Below, in pieces: positions 24,329 through 37,795 of a stretch of 64,000 nucleotides of DNA (the stretch's first letter is position 1; each line of letters starts with the position of its first letter). The position numbers and the translations under genes were made by a program. The DNA comes from Apophysomyces variabilis (lineage: Eukaryota > Mucoromycota > Mucoromycetes > Mucorales > Mucoraceae): NCBI GenBank assembly GCA_002749535.1, contig MZZL01000379.1, forward strand, positions 62,001 to 126,000. The letters are read 5' to 3'. Below the pieces are notes generated by a model. The model saw only the letters and a list, made by a program, of their open reading frames with translations. It ran no database searches and was not told where the DNA came from.

Positions 24329-27059
24329 ATGGTCGCTGGTTTTGGAAAGTGAGCAACATGAGAGTCAACATCGATCATTATCGGGTTGGTTAACATGTTC
24401 TCAGTGTTCCACATCGTCATGTAGTTACTTCTCGTGGGACACTTCAGCCAGTCAATTTACAGTACATCCTGCCAATGCCTATGCAGCAGCTGCTGCTGCT
24501 CGAACCCCTCGGAACTTTAGCCGACTCAACAACCTCCTTACGCGTCCAAATATTTCCCGTCGATCTGACAATTCGCAACAGAAGCTAAAGATCGAATTCG
24601 CTTTATATTCAACTTCACATATTAGCATCAAGGCGGACTACAACGAAACGCTGCTTCCAGTACTTCGAAATATTGATAATGCTACCTGGGATGCTGAGCA
24701 GTCTAAATGGATGATACCAGCCACTATTGATGCTTATAACCGGGCCTTGCAAATGCTTCCTTTGAAAACCCCCAATCTCAATATCGATTTGAACCCATTA
24801 CCACCAACCATTGTTCAATTAATGAAGGAAGAAGCTGCAGTCGAAGAAACGAGAGAAGTACGAGAAGCCGATGTAGCTGAATTGCTTTGCCGTGTACAGC
24901 CTTCAAAATTATGGAACCGTCTAAAACCATTTCAAAAAGCAGGCGTTTGTGAAGGTCTTAATCGCAACGGAAGAGTGCTTTTGGGAGATGAGATGGGACT
25001 GGGAAAAACAGTGCAGGCACTCGCTATTTCTTTGGCCTACTCGGATGAATGGCCTGTGCTCGTTATTTGTCCGTCGTCATTACGCTTGACATGGAAAGCA
25101 GAGATCATGAAATGGCTAGATCTATCTGATGACGAGGTTCATGTATCCATCAAAAGCTCTGATATGTTTAAAAGTCCTGAAGCCGGTCAAAAGAGAAAAT
25201 CAAGCAGTCGCTCCACCCCCAGGAAACGCGCGGCCACATCTGCTGGCCCCAGAAGAATTGAATCAACCAACAACTCTCATGATGTGGATGCAGAGAGTTC
25301 AAATAACGTTAAGTTTTACATAACGAGCTATGATCTTGCAATGAAAAACGCTACAGCGATCAATGATAAACAATTTAAATGTGTCATTTGCGACGAAAGC
25401 CATTATCTTAACAACCGTTTGGTATTATGCCTCAATCAGCTAGTTTCCAATTACTCATTACGACTATTAGGCCAAACGAACTACTAAGATTGTCCCCATC
25501 GTTCAGAAAGCAAAAAGAGCTCTATTACTATCAGCCACGCCCCTTTTATCAAGGCCTATAGACCTGTTTCCTCAACTTACTGCACTTCGATCGGACCTAT
25601 TCCCAGAATTTTCTCGCTTTGGACTCAGATATTGCAACGCCAGACATAACGTGTTCGGATGGGATTATTCAGGTTTGCATTGCTGGTGATTTGGCAAACG
25701 ATACTTAACTCTAGACAATGAATAGGAGCCAGCAATCTTGCAGAATTAAAGTACGCTATGGAGATGTCAGTGCTTGTACGACGTTTGAAGAAGGATGTAC
25801 TGTTGGAACTCCCGGAAAAGACACGCCAGTCAATGATCGTGAATATCGCGGACAAAGATAAATCAGAAATGTCTACAATGCTGAAAAAACTTAGCCAGTT
25901 GAATGCCGATCTAAAAAGCAGTCGAACAACTTTGCGAAATAAGCAACTTGCTATGGAGGCTAAACAACAATTAATGACCGAAATGGTATGTGATATTGAA
26001 AATAGAGAGCAGTACTCGTAATAACTTCTTATATAGTATGCTAAGTCCGGTACTGCTAAGATTCCAGCTGTAACGGATATTGTGGATCATCTCTTTGAGA
26101 AGAGTACTACTTCCAAAATCCTGGTATTTGCTCATCATAGAAATGTGATGAATGCTATTGAAGAATTAAGTGAAAAGCGCAAAGTAAGATATTGGTTACA
26201 CGATGTTTATTGGCTGATTGGAAGAATAGGTTGATTTTATTCGCATCGATGGCACCACTAATCAACAAAGTCGGCAGGCATTGTGCGAGAAATTCCAGAC
26301 GACGGCGAATGTTCGAATTGCCATCTTGAGTATCACAGCTGCAAATGTCGGACTTACATTAAATGTCGCTGACATCGGTATAATTTCTGTTGATATCGTC
26401 ATGCAATCTTATACTTGGCTGTAGTTTTATTCGCAGAATTGTTTTGGAACCCATCACAGCTATTACAAGCAGAAGACCGCGCTCATGTAATCTTGAAATC
26501 AGATACAGCTGTTACCTACTAATCGTTGAAATAGAGAATTGGCCGTGTAGGGCCGGTGGAAATAAAGTATGTCCTGGCTATGGATACTATTGGTAGGTGT
26601 TTGGTAAAGCTAATATATGATGCTTATTTTATAAAATACGATTAGACACGCATCAATGGGATTTGGTAAAGAAAAAGCTTAAGGTTATTGGCGAAACACT
26701 AGGTAAGTTTTTTGTCACTTTTACACCGATCATTAATGATTACCGTGGCAGACGGCTATCAAGCAGAGGACACATTGAAAGCATCAGAACGGCTGGCACG
26801 AGGACAAAACTCAAGCTTTCTTCGTTCAATTGGAGCTTATACAACGGATGACAGTGACCAAGACAGCGACAGCGACGATGATGATGAACTCGATCTGGAT
26901 GAAGAGTTTTTAGCTGAATTAACCCACGCTGCAGAACTTGCAGAACAGCAGCCTCCCCAGGAGGCTAACAACGATTCTACGCAAGCAGCGGAACAACACA
27001 CCTCGCCCACAACTCCTACCCCTACCGGCGAGATGCCAGATACTGCTTTATGTTCATAA
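24329..27059 (+). CDS. SMARCAL1-like SNF2 annealing helicase with HARP domain
   Basis: Likely DNA-rewinding ATPase at stalled replication forks. Model: join(24329..24348,24452..25421,25471..25672,25726..25985,26037..26183,26230..26377,26425..26486,26535..26592,26646..26702,26752..27059), 743 aa, frame exact. A HARP domain lies at about 48-115 (KIEFALYSTSHISIKADYN, ATWDAEQSKWMIP). The SNF2 ATPase has LGDEMGLGKTVQAL, LVICPSSLRLTWKAE, the DESH box typical of SMARCAL1/ZRANB3 (VICDESHYL), LLLSATPLLSRPIDLFPQL and a helicase-C end (LFWNPSQLLQAEDRAHRIGR). A Lys/Arg/Ser-rich insert sits between motifs Ia and II. The C-terminus is acidic and low in complexity. The first exon (MVAGFGN) is tentative. I see no zinc finger or HNH domain as in ZRANB3. 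Confidence 0.88.
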
Positions 27060-27847
27060 TGTTATCCCACTCATTCTATGATACAACCAATGTTCTACTG
27101 AACAGCTAATATAGTAGCAAATATTCAAAAGCTTTTGCTTTCAGAACCATTTATACAGATGACACTAGCTACTAAATATATCTTCCCTCTCTTCCATAAG
27201 GTAGATGGCAAAGTGGTTTTCGGATGTGTTTGAAAAGCGTCTACTCTGTGTATGATTGCATCTTTCATGAAGCGTTTGAAGCCGTTGCGGCATATCGCAT
27301 ATGATTACCAATACGAATCATTAAATTCGCTTTCGTCAACTCGTTATTGAAACAAAATATTTAGTAGAAGTCCTCTGTTTCTTGTCTTCTGGGCAAAACG
27401 ACCAAAACTCTTTGCATGTCAACCAGGTCGTCTCACAACCGTTTCTATAACGGCTATTTAAGACATGAACAACATAAAAAAGTCAAGAGAACTTAACCGT
27501 TTAATGCAACCAAAATGGAACACGTTAATCGTTGGAAGCCGGTGTTTAACATTGGATTATGTTCTTTTGCAGTTCTGAGGTTATTTAACATCATGTAAAC
27601 TCTCTCTTTCCGAAGCATTCCTGAAATAAATTTGCGCGTATTTCTGTATTTAGTATCTTTTCTACGATTCGTACGAAAATGAACGCTTTTGTATCATAAA
27701 GACTCTTTGTTAAGGCCGTGAACTTGCTGTCAGTAGAAATAATTATCGCTTTGCTGCTAAATCATTAGGCAACGGTGGGTACAGACAAAATGCAAGCTCT
27801 GGTAACGAGTATAAATAACAGCTAGAAGCTATTCAGTTCTGGAGGTC
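27060..27847. other. intergenic, convergent 3' ends
   Basis: Spacer between the 3' ends of the SNF2 helicase (plus) and the chitinase (minus). A+T-rich; no ORF of note, no repeat recognised. Confidence 0.6.
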
Positions 27848-30000
27848 TTATTTCCAAGAATGCGAGGAATGGGATGTACTTGAAGTTTGGGTACAACTAC
27901 TGGACGAGCTGTTCTCTTTCGGGTAGCCACAGTAAAGATATCCTAAGTAAAATAGCGATAAATTAGTGGTTACATTTACAGAGAGATACGTACCTGGGCC
28001 ATCAAAGCACACTAACTCATCAGGACAGTTGCGAGCAATCCAATGACCATTATCACAAGTAACCCATTCGTTGGATTGACCGCTTTCCACACACTTATCT
28101 TGGCCTGCAGTTCTGCATTTGGACCCTGGTTTGATCTTTTTCTTAATCTGGCAAGTCTGAGTAGGCTTATGTGGAGGGTTTGAACTAGGCCTTGATACAG
28201 GCAAAAGTGTGGGAATAGGAGAAGACATTGAAGCTGTAGCAGCCTGGTTCATTTGACTGACTTGCATAATACCAGATACAGAAGCCAATGCTGTTGTTAC
28301 CGATGCAGCACTATGAGTTGTAATTCCTGTATTTGTAGGATTCGCTTCGGTAACTGAACAATCCGCTGGTCTCGGCCCATGGATTCTACTAACAGCATCT
28401 AGCAGCTCGCCGTTATCCTGGTGAATATCCCTTGTACGAGAATTATGGTATTAGCGACACGTAAATAAAATTTTTCATGCTATACTCATTGCCACTTTAC
28501 CAGACCATGACACCTGCTAAATCTTCACATAGCGCATGTTTGACTTTAATTCCGATAGAGAAGGGGTCGTCATAAGATATAAATGTATTGCTGTCCTTGT
28601 TATATAACCATGGTGTTTGCGACACATTATCCCAGTGATGATCCCATTTTTCATCTGTCGTAACCCAGTCATCCTTCACGAGTCCTTCAGATCGAAGATT
28701 TTTCCATTTCCATATTCCTGTATAGGATTTAAGTGGACCTGCAAGAGTTCCTTTTCTTTTTTTTTTTTTTTGCCTTGTACCTGAAACTCCAGCAATGTCC
28801 TCGGGGCAATAGGGATCAGCCCAATAAGCATCATCTGAATCTCCTTTAGGTGCACCAATGACCGAAGTCTGATATTGTGAATCCTCTACCATGTCCTCTT
28901 TGGTTGTCATAGAACGACCATAGAAAGGCAGACCGGCATTGATCTTGCTTGATGGTACTCCTGCTGATTGCCAAGCCTTGATACCTATGAAAAAGGCCGT
29001 TGGGATTTATTAATGAAGTAGATTAACCTACTATTAACATAGGAAAATGGAGCGCCGGCGCCAAGCTGATAACGAAACGGGGCATTTGGACCAGTGATAT
29101 TGGCCCAAGCACCGTTAATATCTGGAATAGGATTATTTCATTGTACGCGGACTATCGCTAGGTTATCGCTCTACTTACCATATGACATGATGTTAATGAA
29201 ATCAAAATAAGGAACAAAAGAGCTTATGTCAGTCATGGGTTCGCCTTCTCTTCGGACGAACGGCAATACATGCACCGCCATCGAGATCACTTTATGCCCG
29301 TTGAATTTGCTATCTAAAGCTTCTCGCAGCTCCTTTAAGAGCAAAAGCAAATTGTCCGCATCCGCTTCGCTGTAATCATTACATCCGGCTGCTTGTCTGC
29401 CAGGATATTCCCAGTCTAGTCACGATCATTTAGTACGACTTTGCTTATTCTTGCCGAAAATTCTGTACCAATATCTACTCCATCTGTTTTGTATCTGTCA
29501 ATAAATTCCAGATTCCAATCGATGAATCGCTTGCGTGATTCGGCTGTGGCCACCATTGGGCTAAATTTCTTTGAACCTGTCCATCCACCCACGGAAAGCA
29601 TGACCTTTGTTTTCTGCCTATGGGCCAAGCTGACAAGCTTTGGAAGATAGTTCTCCACAGCCCAATCGTCAGTAAATGACGGTAGATAGTCGTCATTATT
29701 TAGGATGGCGAACGCTTGAGTAAAAAGTGAGATAGTGGTGAGAAGAAGGCGAACAATGAGAGAAGACTTGCAGCTTTAAGAATAATTTACCATAGTTTAT
29801 ATGGGTATATCTATCAAAAGGAATCTTCTCTAATGGATACTGCTCGTACAGCCAGTTGGGAAAATAGCTAAACCCATGAAGTAATATTCAGCTTACTGAC
29901 CGTTTGTCTCATCACTTTACCCGATAACCATTTTCGCCGAGACAGTAAAGCACATGAGGGCCCATAAGGAAGCCAAGAAAAAAATTATGAAAGCGTTCAT
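27848..30000 (-). CDS. secreted GH18 chitinase with C-terminal chitin-binding-like domain
   Basis: Cuts chitin, for wall remodelling or nutrition. Model: complement(join(27848..27942,27994..28430,28501..28984,29032..29121,29179..29415,29469..29714,29791..29867,29921..30000)), 581 aa, frame exact. Signal peptide MNAFIIFFLASLWALMCFTVSA, then VIGYFPNWLYEQYP. GH18 motifs: VMLSVGGWTGSKKF and the catalytic DGVDIDWE with the acid Glu at 137; a Trp late in the barrel (GVMVWDIHQDNGELL) is present. After a Ser/Thr/Pro linker, a Cys-rich module at about 505-550 (GQDKCVESG, WVTCDNGHW, ARNCPDELVCF) resembles fungal CBM19 chitin-binding domains. The tail is Ser/Thr/His-rich. A stretch of Lys codons (QKKKKRKG) interrupts the barrel region, which is unusual. 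Confidence 0.92.
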
Positions 30001-30943
30001 CGTTGTGCATCTTCCTATATGTAATTATGTCAATTTTTATACTCTTTCCTTCAATAGCAAGGGAAAAATCAGTGGAATTTCAAATGATCGTTCCGCCAAG
30101 AATGATAGAGACTGTGCCACAAATGGCCCGTTTGACAACGGGCATGTCAATCTGCAGAAAAACTTAGATGTGAGCTACTAGTAGCTTACCATTGCATTCT
30201 AAACAAAGCATTTCCTAAACTTAGAGAAGCGTCTCAATTGACACTATCATAGTTTTTGTTATATGTCTGACAGATTTTATGCTGTAAGCCAGTGCATGGT
30301 TCCATGATGTATATAGGAAGCGTAATAGTACCCAGCTTTCAACGTACTAATCCTAAACTACGACATAATGTCACGAGATTTCAGAATATATTAGTAAGTT
30401 AAACATACATGCTGATCTCGTTTACGGCACCCACACTGTTATCTTCTACTAGTTCTGTCCGTCGTTTGCAGCCAATAGCATACATGTGAGTCAAAGAAAG
30501 CATTATCAATGAGGAGTGGCAATAACATATACTAACAAGCGGTGAGCTGCAAAGTAGGTATGGTATACACGTTAAACGAGCATGCTTTGGCGGTTTAGGA
30601 CGAGAGGATAACAAGCTTTCTGAAAGTTATATGTCGTCAACCTTGCGCAATACTGACAGAAGGATTGTCCCATCTTGGTAGGATACAGATAAGGCGTCTA
30701 TCACAGGTGTTAACGGTAAAATGCTGGCCATAGTTTGTCAATTACGAGCAATAGGAGTAAACAACGTTGAGAGAACTGCAATACTGCAAACGCAGCTACG
30801 AATTACTTCGTTAAAGTTTATCCTCAGGATGCAATGCTTGATCATAGAAATATTACAGTTATAATGCACTACGCTGATGATAAGAAACGCAAGCACACGA
30901 AGAAGATTAGATAGATGGATGAAGTGATAGCATTTCTCTACTC
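30001..30943. other. intergenic, chitinase upstream region
   Basis: Promoter side of the chitinase and 3' side of the TLDc gene. A minus-strand ORF at 30399..30614 (71 codons) has no family signature and is probably chance. Confidence 0.5.
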
Positions 30944-32728
30944 CTAGCGTTCCTCACGGTTTTCATCAATGATACCAGCCATTTTCAACAATTCCTTGTC
31001 AATGGAATTATCCGATTGTCGGATATTGAGCCCAGCACGCCGTAATGCCTCGCGCTTTTCAAATGCCCATTCTTTTTCTTGTAATGCTCTTGCCTTGCTG
31101 TTTCCGAGACCAAAGACTTCAACAGTGATGGTTTCGAACGAATAGGCAAAGCTCTTGCGTTTTGCAGAGTTTTCAAACGTAGGTAGAGGGGGATAAAGTG
31201 TTTGGGCATAACAGCCTTTCTGGAGGGTATTATCCATAGTGATCGCAAGTGACGACATCTCCTTCGTTGGAGGATGGGCCAGGCTTGATGTCCCGCCAAA
31301 TCCAATCCCGAAATCATCACGACAATATACGTATTGATTGTTACGCTTCGTTGGTCTGAACACCTCGAAAGTAGGCGAAAGCTCAAAAAGAAAACATGCT
31401 TCATCTCCCCAATATTGTTTGCTAGTTTTCCAAGGTTGTGACACCAAAGCTCCAATAACAATCGTAGTGGAAACGTCGTAGCTATCTATGGCAACGTCTG
31501 CATTGGTAATATCCGCGTGGATTAAGAGCAATGTAGGTCCTGGATATTTAAACACATGACTCTCGAAGCGGTTCATGGAAAAGCCATCTTTACTACTGGA
31601 GTACAGTCTGTGCCACTCTTTACTTTGAAGACAATTTTCAGGCAAACACCAGGATAGTAGCAAGCAATACGTGCGATCAAGGATATCAGAAATATCAGGA
31701 GTAGAGATAGTAGCTTCAAATAGAACAATATCGGACACTGCGCTGAGCGAGTGTTGAGTGCACATACCGAACCGACTGTAGATAAAAGACTGGAACGTCT
31801 TGAATAGATGAGGTGCGTTCCGATTTTTCCATGTAAAAAATTGCTGTGCAGATACACAGGGCAAATTGTCATTGTCGCTGTTGGATAAATTGCAGGATGG
31901 AATGGATGCTACTAGTCTCTCTGCAGATGCTCGAATACGGTGGTAGTCGAGTTCCTCTTTTTTTGCGATAATGTTGTCTTCTTTTTCCATTTCGGCAATC
32001 CATAGCAACAAGACAAAGAAATCAATGAGGTCATGACAGGATATTTTTAAGCCTCCATCATCATCCGTTGGTTTGGTATCAGTGTCCTCAAGATCGAAGT
32101 CGTCGAATTTGATACCCAAATCCGCTAACGATAGACCACTTGTTGTAGCGACTTTTACTTCCACTTCTTCTTTCTGTTCTTCTATTTCACGTGCACTCAC
32201 TTCGTGCGTATCACACGGTGGAGGCGGAATAGCTAATGATTCAAAGAATAAATCATCGAAAGGGGGACCATCTTCTTCCTGGTCCATCTTTCCCGTGGCT
32301 AAGACAAATGCTGTGATGAAAGCATCAAGTGTTAGGGGAACCGCGCCTACGATAGCACAATTCGGATAAGAGGCTAGATAGGAAAACAGCTTGAATAAGA
32401 GCACGCCGGCCGGTTCAATGGCTGCAGGCAAATCTAAATGATCCTAATATTAGAGTGAGAAATGTGTAACTCTTCTTTATGCATTCCGGCCTACAAAGAA
32501 ACGTTTTGCTTCTATACATTCGAAATTATCGGAGACCGTGGATTTCAAGTCATCGAAGACTTGATGTAAGGAATACAGTTCAATACGTTTAAGCTTCCGC
32601 TTAACGCTATAATATCCTGAACGAGGACGCACAATATGTGAATGTCTTGCATGCGTTGTTGTTGCCGATAATGAATTGACAGCTAAGTGTTTTTGGTCAC
32701 CGGGTTTGGTCGAATGAGATTGGCCCAT
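30944..32728 (-). CDS. RTC5: TLDc-domain protein, RTC5/MEAK7-like
   Basis: TLDc proteins bind the V-ATPase; yeast Rtc5 sits on the vacuole membrane and promotes V-ATPase disassembly. Model: complement(join(30944..32443,32495..32728)), 577 aa, one 51-nt intron. The N-terminus MGQSHS has Gly2 and Ser6, a good N-myristoylation site, as in Rtc5 and MEAK7. The middle is acidic and EF-hand-like (LDLPAAIEPAGVLLFKLFSYL). The TLDc domain runs from about 330: WHRLYSSSKDGFSMNRFE, TLLLIHAD, IVIGALVSQPWK, YWGDEACFLFEL, FGIGFGG and TITVEVFGLG. The C-terminus is Glu/Lys-rich. Assignment to RTC5 rather than OXR1 rests on the length and the N-terminal region. Confidence 0.85.
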
Positions 32729-35436
32729 GTTAACGTTTGCCTCCAGTGAATTGTCGCTAGAGTTCTAGTGAATTCCTTATCGGTGACTGTTACACTGATG
32801 TGGATATGCAAAACGCAATTGCGGTTTAAGACAAGGTAAGACGCGCCACGTAGGTGATCAAGCTAAAATTTACACGAAGTTACTGTTTCAATTGCATTGT
32901 CAGCAAAGTCCACGTATATGGATAATAAAGGGACGTTTATGAGCCGTGAAGAGCAGAATGTCCTCGCATACCATGTCGTAATTCACCCTCCAGATATTGT
33001 ATAGACAAGCATATAGAACAATAATCATGCTAAATTTATGCGCGGATTTAGGATAAAAGAAACAGAAATTATGATAACCACATAAAGTATTCACTATATC
33101 AAGGACAACAACCAAGCATTTGTGAACAGTTATTCGTATTAACAAAAGCGGCCGAAGGGTATGCCGTATTTAAGGCACTTATGTAAAATGCTAGCTATAT
33201 GACGGTGCTATCGAGGTCAAAAAGTGAAATGCCATGCATAATACGTCTAAATGCACGTATATATGCTTCATGCATTTATATGTTTATACTGCTACGTTGT
33301 CTGGGGAAAGACAATCTCTTCAGATCTGCACCAACAGGCCTAGGACAAACCGTGCTGTTTGAGGTGAAACAATTGTATCTGATCGCTAAAGCAACAATAT
33401 CACGGAAACATACCATAACCTGTCAAAGCCTGGTTTGTTTTTTGAACGTTCTTAAGGATCAGGGAACCAGGAATAACAATGGTTACTATATGTAGTCATC
33501 ACAAGTTGCAGTTTTATCAAAGTTCGTTCCTCAGGATCAAAGTGTTTACAGTGGTCATGACATCGGTATGCGTCACTAAAGACTTGTTTACTAGCGTGAT
33601 TCAAATCGTGCGAAATATTTTTTTCTTAAAACAGCATTACCAACACTGTATCCGAGTGCTCTGTAGCACCATGCTGCTTGATAACGTGTAAAGTTAATAA
33701 TAGGTTAAAGGCACTATTAGCACTTTCTGGAGAATAGACTTCAGCCTGACTATATTTAGTGCTTTTTTATTGTGCTACTGATGCTTTGTATCAGCGACAC
33801 ACTATCATATACAGAGATGAACTGCTGAACCTCCTTCACAACAGTAGACAGAGTTAAATAGAATATGAGCCTACTTAAGGAAATACTGCGACATGGTCTA
33901 AGTTTAATGGATGTAATAATTGGTCCGTAAATTCTTGTGAATTGAGACAGATCTGGTTATAACGGGCCCTATGGTAACAAGCAATACGTGTGCTTGTAAA
34001 GGAAACTTGCAAAGAGAGAATCTCCATATCTCGGCCAGAGAATGCTATGAGCTCTTATTTCGCAACAAAGCTCTCGCACCTTGTTGTATGAACCTTATTC
34101 ATGGCGTCGATATTGAATAAATTCATGCAGGAGTAACCACATCAAAAACTATCTGAGTAGATGTTCACAGCAAGTCTACATTCAGGTTTTCCTTACATGG
34201 ACCGTCTTTTTCGGATTTCATGCTTACGAACGAACTTTATTATGGACTACTTACTGCTGGTTGCAAAGAGCTTTATATGAGCTATGCTCTCGATCAAAGG
34301 TGGTGCAGCTAAAATAGAAGACATCGTGGTAGCACATCGTACTGAAAGCTTTGATCATACATAGATAGGACATGGACCAGTACCTGTCAAAGCATCGGAC
34401 CGTAGCTATCTAGGTATGATATTAGTTAATTGACTTCAAACAAACAGTGAATGCTCCAATCTATGGTGAGATGGCCAAGCTGGTCAAGGGACGCAAGCGG
34501 ATATGGCCGATGCTCACGCTGACAATGATTTTCTACACGGTTCATGACTTGTCCTCCATGCCGTATGACATTGCGAAATATACCATGCCACATGCGATAG
34601 GGATGTTCAATGTCACTATGAACACCTCATAAATTTTCTCAGGCATGAAAGAAAACAACGGTGGCAGAACAGCTGAATCGACCAAAGAAACACAGAATCT
34701 GATAGGATACGCATCTTCACATAGAACCCTTCATATGTTTACTTTCCCAGTATGTATCCATATTGCTCTCGCTGCGTGTCCTCCACCTCTGGAACGTCAG
34801 CTCATAACTTGGAGTCCCTTAGAAATGACGGGAAAGCTACCCAAAAAAGCAAAAACAAGACATGCCAAATGAAAGTAAGCCCTTTCTTTTTCAAGTCGTA
34901 TTTGACGTCTTTGAGAAACGAGCTCCTGATGACCGACGCGTATAAATATATGATCATACTTTTTATCGCTGCTCCCTCACAAAACAGAAGTCTTTGCGAG
35001 TGGAAAATATATAGCATCTATGTTGGTTATCCCAGCTATAATTATTTCCATAAATGCAAATATCCGTACGTGTAATAAACATATCGGCCAATGCTGAAGG
35101 AGGCAGTAGTAACACCTTGCGCATATGAGAGAAAGAGGGAAAAACACATTGAGATGTTCGGCTAAGAAAAAGCCTAATACAGATTGAACAGTGCATTCTC
35201 TCGAGTCACATTCCTCGCTCTCGTCTGTTGTCCGAGAGAGCCGTTCTTAATCAATCCCCCTTTTTTTGTTAACTTTTTCGCGCCAAAGAAAAAAAAAATC
35301 CGAATACACCATTGTTCATGGTGTCATCATCTACATTTGACCCGTCGAACCATTACATATCATTTCATTTATTTGCCTTTTAAGATCACATCGTAGATTT
35401 ATTTGTTTCTTCTCTTCACGATTCATACTTGTCGCC
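32729..35436. other. 2.7-kb gene-poor stretch
   Basis: No intact gene recognised. One plus-strand island at 34447..34632 has richer G+C and coding-like text (APIYGEMAKLVKGRKRIWPM) ending in a stop; it has no ATG exon that I can place and no family match. The rest is A+T-rich with many stops in all frames. The right end must hold the promoter of the kinase gene. Confidence 0.5.
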
Positions 35437-37758
35437 ATGCCATCGTATAGTCCTGTCCTCAATACCATTGCCTCTCCTTCTCCACAACGACGGTTTCTGA
35501 AAACTGCACAGGGATCCACGCAAGGATCCAAACTACAACCGTCTCCAGCCACTTCTCCAGGCAACCGTCGACGAAAAGACATCGGCGATTATTGGCTAGG
35601 AAAAACACTAGGTAGAGGGTCGTCAGGTACGACGCTGCATTCTACGGATAATTTTTTGTTTTAATCTACAGGGAAACAGGTCGTGTCAAGCTTGGTATCC
35701 ATAAGATCACAGGCGAAAAGGTTGCTGTGAAAATTATCTCTAAATCCCACTTAGCTTCCAACGCGTCCATAGAGCGCGCTGTGAAGCGAGAGATCGCCGT
35801 GATGAAACTGATTAACCATCCTAACATCATGAGTCTCATTGACGTCATTGATCTTGCCGACTCACCTAACTTGTAAGTTTTTTTCTAAGTCGCTGTATGG
35901 AGCGAGTTAAATCGTTGGCGGTAGGTACCTGATATTGGAGTATGTCCAAGGCGGAGAATTATTTGAATACCTCGTCTCCCAAGGCCGCCTACCGGAGCAT
36001 GAAGCGCGTAAATATCTACAACAGATAATATTTGGTCTAGACTACTGTCACCGACATCTAATATGGTCAGCAAGTTGCGTGTTCGTTTTTATTGAAGCTA
36101 AATCCTTTTGCCGTAGTCATCGAGATTTAAAACCTGAAAATTTGTTGCTGGATAAGGACAAGAATATTAAGATCGCTGACTTTGGGATGGCATCGTTGCA
36201 ACCAGCTGGCTCATTGCTGGAAACTAGTTGCGGGTATGTGTCCAAAATGACCGTTTGCCTCAGGCTAAGATTATCCAGATCCCCACATTATGCAAGTCCC
36301 GAGATCGTCAATGTAAGTGACGGTGTGCGGTTTAAGTCTAAGTAGCTGATATGTGGTTAAAGGGAGTCCCGTATGACGGTTCTGCATCTGATATATGGTC
36401 TTGTGGTATCATATTATATGCATTGATATGCGGACATCTCCCATTTGATGACGATAATATCCGCCAACTACTGAATAAAGTCCGTACGGTTAATATGGTG
36501 AACCTTGAAACGAGACTAACTCTTATAAACCCAAATAGGTCAAACTCGGGAAATACAGCATGCCTGATCATATTTCGTATTCTGCACGCGACTTGATCCA
36601 AAAAATTCTAGTGATTGATCCGGAGAAGCGATTGACGGTAGGGAGCACGAGAGAGGGGAGACCTTGACTTCATTTATCTTACAATTATTAACGTAAAAAA
36701 ATAGATGACAGAAGTACAGGCGCACCCGTGGTTTACCGCGGACCCTCCAGTAAACCCAACGATTTTGCCAGATCCACCAACAGCGGAAGAAATTGGACGC
36801 CCAGTAACTGACGCCTCGGAAATTGATGACAGAATTCTCGAAACTCTCAAGGATCTCTGGACGGATCTTACAGAAGAACAAGTGAAAGAAGCATTGCTTA
36901 ATGACGAGTAAGTAATCACCTGTGTTCTATATATAATTTATACATCACGAAGATATAATATGCAAAAGGTAACATATGTGTTGCTACAACGTCATGCGAG
37001 CAAGTACTGGGAAACTGAGCGTGACGATGATATTCGAACAGGTAGCCTAAGAATAAAGATAGAGACGGTCATATTGACTTTCAATGTTGATAACTAGGTG
37101 CCTCACCTATGAAAAAGCGTCGACCAGCTAGCATTTGTGTAGGCACGTCTAGTAAAGAACAATTCCCAGGGCTCAACGAGATGATACTGAAAATTGCGGA
37201 ACAAGAGAAGACATCAGCTGGAAATATCTCGCCTGGAATCCAGAGACATTCAGTTCAACCGCGGTCTAAACCTGATTGCAGTACATTACATCCGTTGAAA
37301 GAAAACGTGCCACCCCCAGTACCACCCAAACCGCTATTCATGCGTGCAGTGGCTTTACCCAGCGATTCCGCAGGACAAGTCCTACCACCTTCCACACCTA
37401 GACAGCCTCGAGCGACCATGTATGTACCACGTCAAGAACAACTTCAGGCGCAACGACCATGGTAAAAATAGAACTGCATTCTAGACTTATTGTGGCTAAA
37501 TCGTGGTTAAAAGGCATGCACCATGTACGGCTGCACCATCACCCCATCGCCGTAGATCTTCGACAAGGAGCATAGCGCGCTGTCCTAATGGATTCGCTAA
37601 TCCTTATTATATCCAACCTCCGCAGCAGCCTTTCTTCTTTCCATCCTCTCCTCAGCAACAGCAGCATATGAACGTGACTCATATGCTATCCCCCCGCGTC
37701 ATTTCTGGTAGCACATTTAGTCAATCGATACGATCTTCGTTTTGTTGTCAGCAGCAGC

Positions 37759-37795
<37 letters not shown>

